The notes beneath the pieces are model-generated. The model was not told where the DNA came from, did not search any database, and saw only the letters and a program-made list of their open reading frames with translations. A stretch of 64,000 bases of DNA from Bdellovibrionales bacterium CG12_big_fil_rev_8_21_14_0_65_38_15 (lineage in GTDB: Bacteria > Bdellovibrionota > Bacteriovoracia > Bacteriovoracales > Bacteriovoracaceae): positions 1-64,000 of the forward strand of contig PCUW01000050.1 in the NCBI GenBank assembly GCA_002787775.1. Direction: 5' to 3'. Position 1 is the first letter of the stretch; the number at the start of each line of letters is the position of its first letter. Positions 63,014-64,000 of this stretch are shown piece by piece. Made by a program: the position numbers and the translations under genes.

Positions 63014-64000
63014 AAATCCTTGATTCTTTAAATAAGAATTTTCCAACGTTAGACTTTAAAGAGTCATCTGGTTTGTTACATGTAAACCTGGATAATATAA
63101 TTGTTTATGATGTCGTTAAATTATTAAAAAAAGACTTTGGATTTATTTTTCTCCTTGATATTTTTGCCACCGACCATTTGAATGACTATTCAAGTGGAAA
63201 GTGTGAAAAACGATTTACCGTGACTTATCACTTGCTGCACCTCGAAGAACATAAACGTATCTCTGTTAATGTTGATCTAAATGAGCACGAAACGATTCAG
63301 AGTTTCTCAGAGTTATGGCTTAATTCTAAGTGGCCTGAGCGAGAAATTGCTGAAATGTTTGGAATAAATTTTGAAAATCATCAAACTTCTAAATTATTAA
63401 CGTCTGATTATATAATTGGCTATCCACTTCGAAAAGACTGGGTCTATCAAGCTAAAAGTCATCAAGATTTAGTTTTTAAAAAACCAGAATTTTCATGGCT
63501 TCCAGAGATTGGTGATGATGAAAGATTGTGCCGACAAGTTATCGATCTAAGTCCTTCTCATCCTGCTATTCAAGGTACATTTGTTGTTCGGGCCGAAGTC
63601 TTAGGTAATAAGGTTAAGCGAGCTTTAGTAGAAATTGGATTACAGCATAGAGGTGTGGAGAAAATTTCAGAATCAAAACACTACGGACAGTTTATTCCTT
63701 ACGCTGAAAGATTAAATTTTTCTTCTCCAATGATGGGCGCTATTGCTTGGGCAAAAACTGTTGAAGAGGCTATTGAAATTGAAATGACTGATCGCTGCCA
63801 AGCACTTCGAATGATAATGATGGAATTATCTCGAGTTTTAGATCATTCCACCAGTCTTGCGGCCATGGCGCAAGATCTTAGAGCTTGGGATGCCTCGGTC
63901 ATTTTTCAACGAATTAGAAGTCATGTAAGTGCTTTATTTTTGTCATATACTGGTTCGAGACTAATGGGATCTTCTGTACGTATAGGTGGAATGGTTCATG
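63010..64000 (+). CDS. nuoCD: fused NuoC-NuoD-like subunit, partial
   Basis: It begins at GTG 63010 in a GTGA overlap with nuoB and stays open to the window edge (330 residues seen). Residues ~1-150 are NuoC: SKWPEREIAEMFGINFENHQ and GYPLRKDW. The rest is NuoD: DLSPSHPAIQGTF, VEIGLQHRGVEK, HYGQFIPYAERLNF, MMELSRVLDHS, TGSRLMGSSVRIGG. Two quinone-binding residues of Thermus Nqo4, His38 and Tyr87, align with Gln (codon 63571-63573) and Phe (codon 63718-63720). C/D fusions are known in other bacteria. Confidence 0.9.
   Translation, partial: MKILDSLNKNFPTLDFKESSGLLHVNLDNIIVYDVVKLLKKDFGFIFLLDIFATDHLNDYSSGKCEKRFTVTYHLLHLEEHKRISVNVDLNEHETIQSFSELWLNSKWPEREIAEMFGINFENHQTSKLLTSDYIIGYPLRKDWVYQAKSHQDLVFKKPEFSWLPEIGDDERLCRQVIDLSPSHPAIQGTFVVRAEVLGNKVKRALVEIGLQHRGVEKISESKHYGQFIPYAERLNFSSPMMGAIAWAKTVEEAIEIEMTDRCQALRMIMMELSRVLDHSTSLAAMAQDLRAWDASVIFQRIRSHVSALFLSYTGSRLMGSSVRIGGMVH

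Overview
This is a 64 kb, AT-rich, gene-dense bacterial chromosome segment from a Gram-negative organism. Many products carry signal peptides or lipoboxes, one ends like an outer-membrane barrel, and there is a heptosyltransferase-type glycosyltransferase. The mix of a Na+-translocating NADH:quinone oxidoreductase (NQR), complex I-type genes, PilT, MltD, a tail-specific protease, SelO-like proteins, a CFI-box-like C-terminus and many private secreted proteins fits the Bdellovibrionota (Bacteriovorax/Halobacteriovorax-like). That placement is inference from gene content. I see no insertion sequence, prophage, CRISPR array or rRNA, and no gene-free stretch longer than about 270 bases.

Layout. 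1-6.0 kb: tail of a DsbA/HCCA-isomerase-like protein, a divergent SelO-like protein coupled to a peptidase E homologue, then a reverse-strand operon cmoA-cmoB-DUF454-COG3146 (tRNA U34 modification) joined by short overlaps. 6.2-13 kb: orphan winged-helix regulator, aconitase, tail-specific protease, RDD membrane protein. 13-25.3 kb: pilT, a glycosyltransferase 9, an adenosine-deaminase-like protein paired with a C-terminal J-domain protein, an L-Ala-D/L-Glu-type epimerase, an outer-membrane protein, lipoproteins, an MltD-like transglycosylase (cell wall turnover), a GT4 glycosyltransferase, DoxX and an M48 protease with a Tat-like lipoprotein signal. 25.3-34 kb: mostly secreted proteins of unknown function, plus YceI, a DUF523/TudS-like protein, Dtd, RarD and a NadD-like protein. 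34-39 kb: rpsD, a class IV aminotransferase with a rhodanese-like lipoprotein, a CFI-box-like membrane protein, and a GspG-like gene framed by inverted repeats. 39-43.9 kb: CGFS glutaredoxin-BolA pair and an exonuclease-DinG helicase. 44-54 kb: MATE transporter, methyltransferase, YchJ, then nqrABCDEF followed by the maturation genes apbE and nqrM. 54.2-59.6 kb: sucA-sucB-lpd. 59.6-64 kb: an exported SelO-like lipoprotein, tRNA-Leu(UAA), an unknown lipoprotein overlapping a nuoB homologue, and a fused nuoC-nuoD homologue that runs off the window.

How it fits together. Aconitase and the 2-oxoglutarate dehydrogenase complex belong to the TCA cycle and yield NADH. NQR passes NADH electrons to quinone while pumping Na+, and the flavin transferase and iron-site factor needed to mature it lie directly downstream. 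The NuoB/NuoCD homologues at the right edge have no nuoA upstream. By hand alignment two NuoD quinone-site residues are replaced, so this may not be an ordinary complex I.

Most worth a second look: the altered Q-site of the NuoCD homologue and its lipoprotein neighbour; two remote SelO homologues, one exported and one lacking the catalytic Lys; a recurrent promoter layout in which a -10-like hexamer lies exactly 6 nt before the start codon with no Shine-Dalgarno (probable leaderless mRNAs); and the inverted-repeat-framed GspG-like locus at 38.3-39.1 kb.
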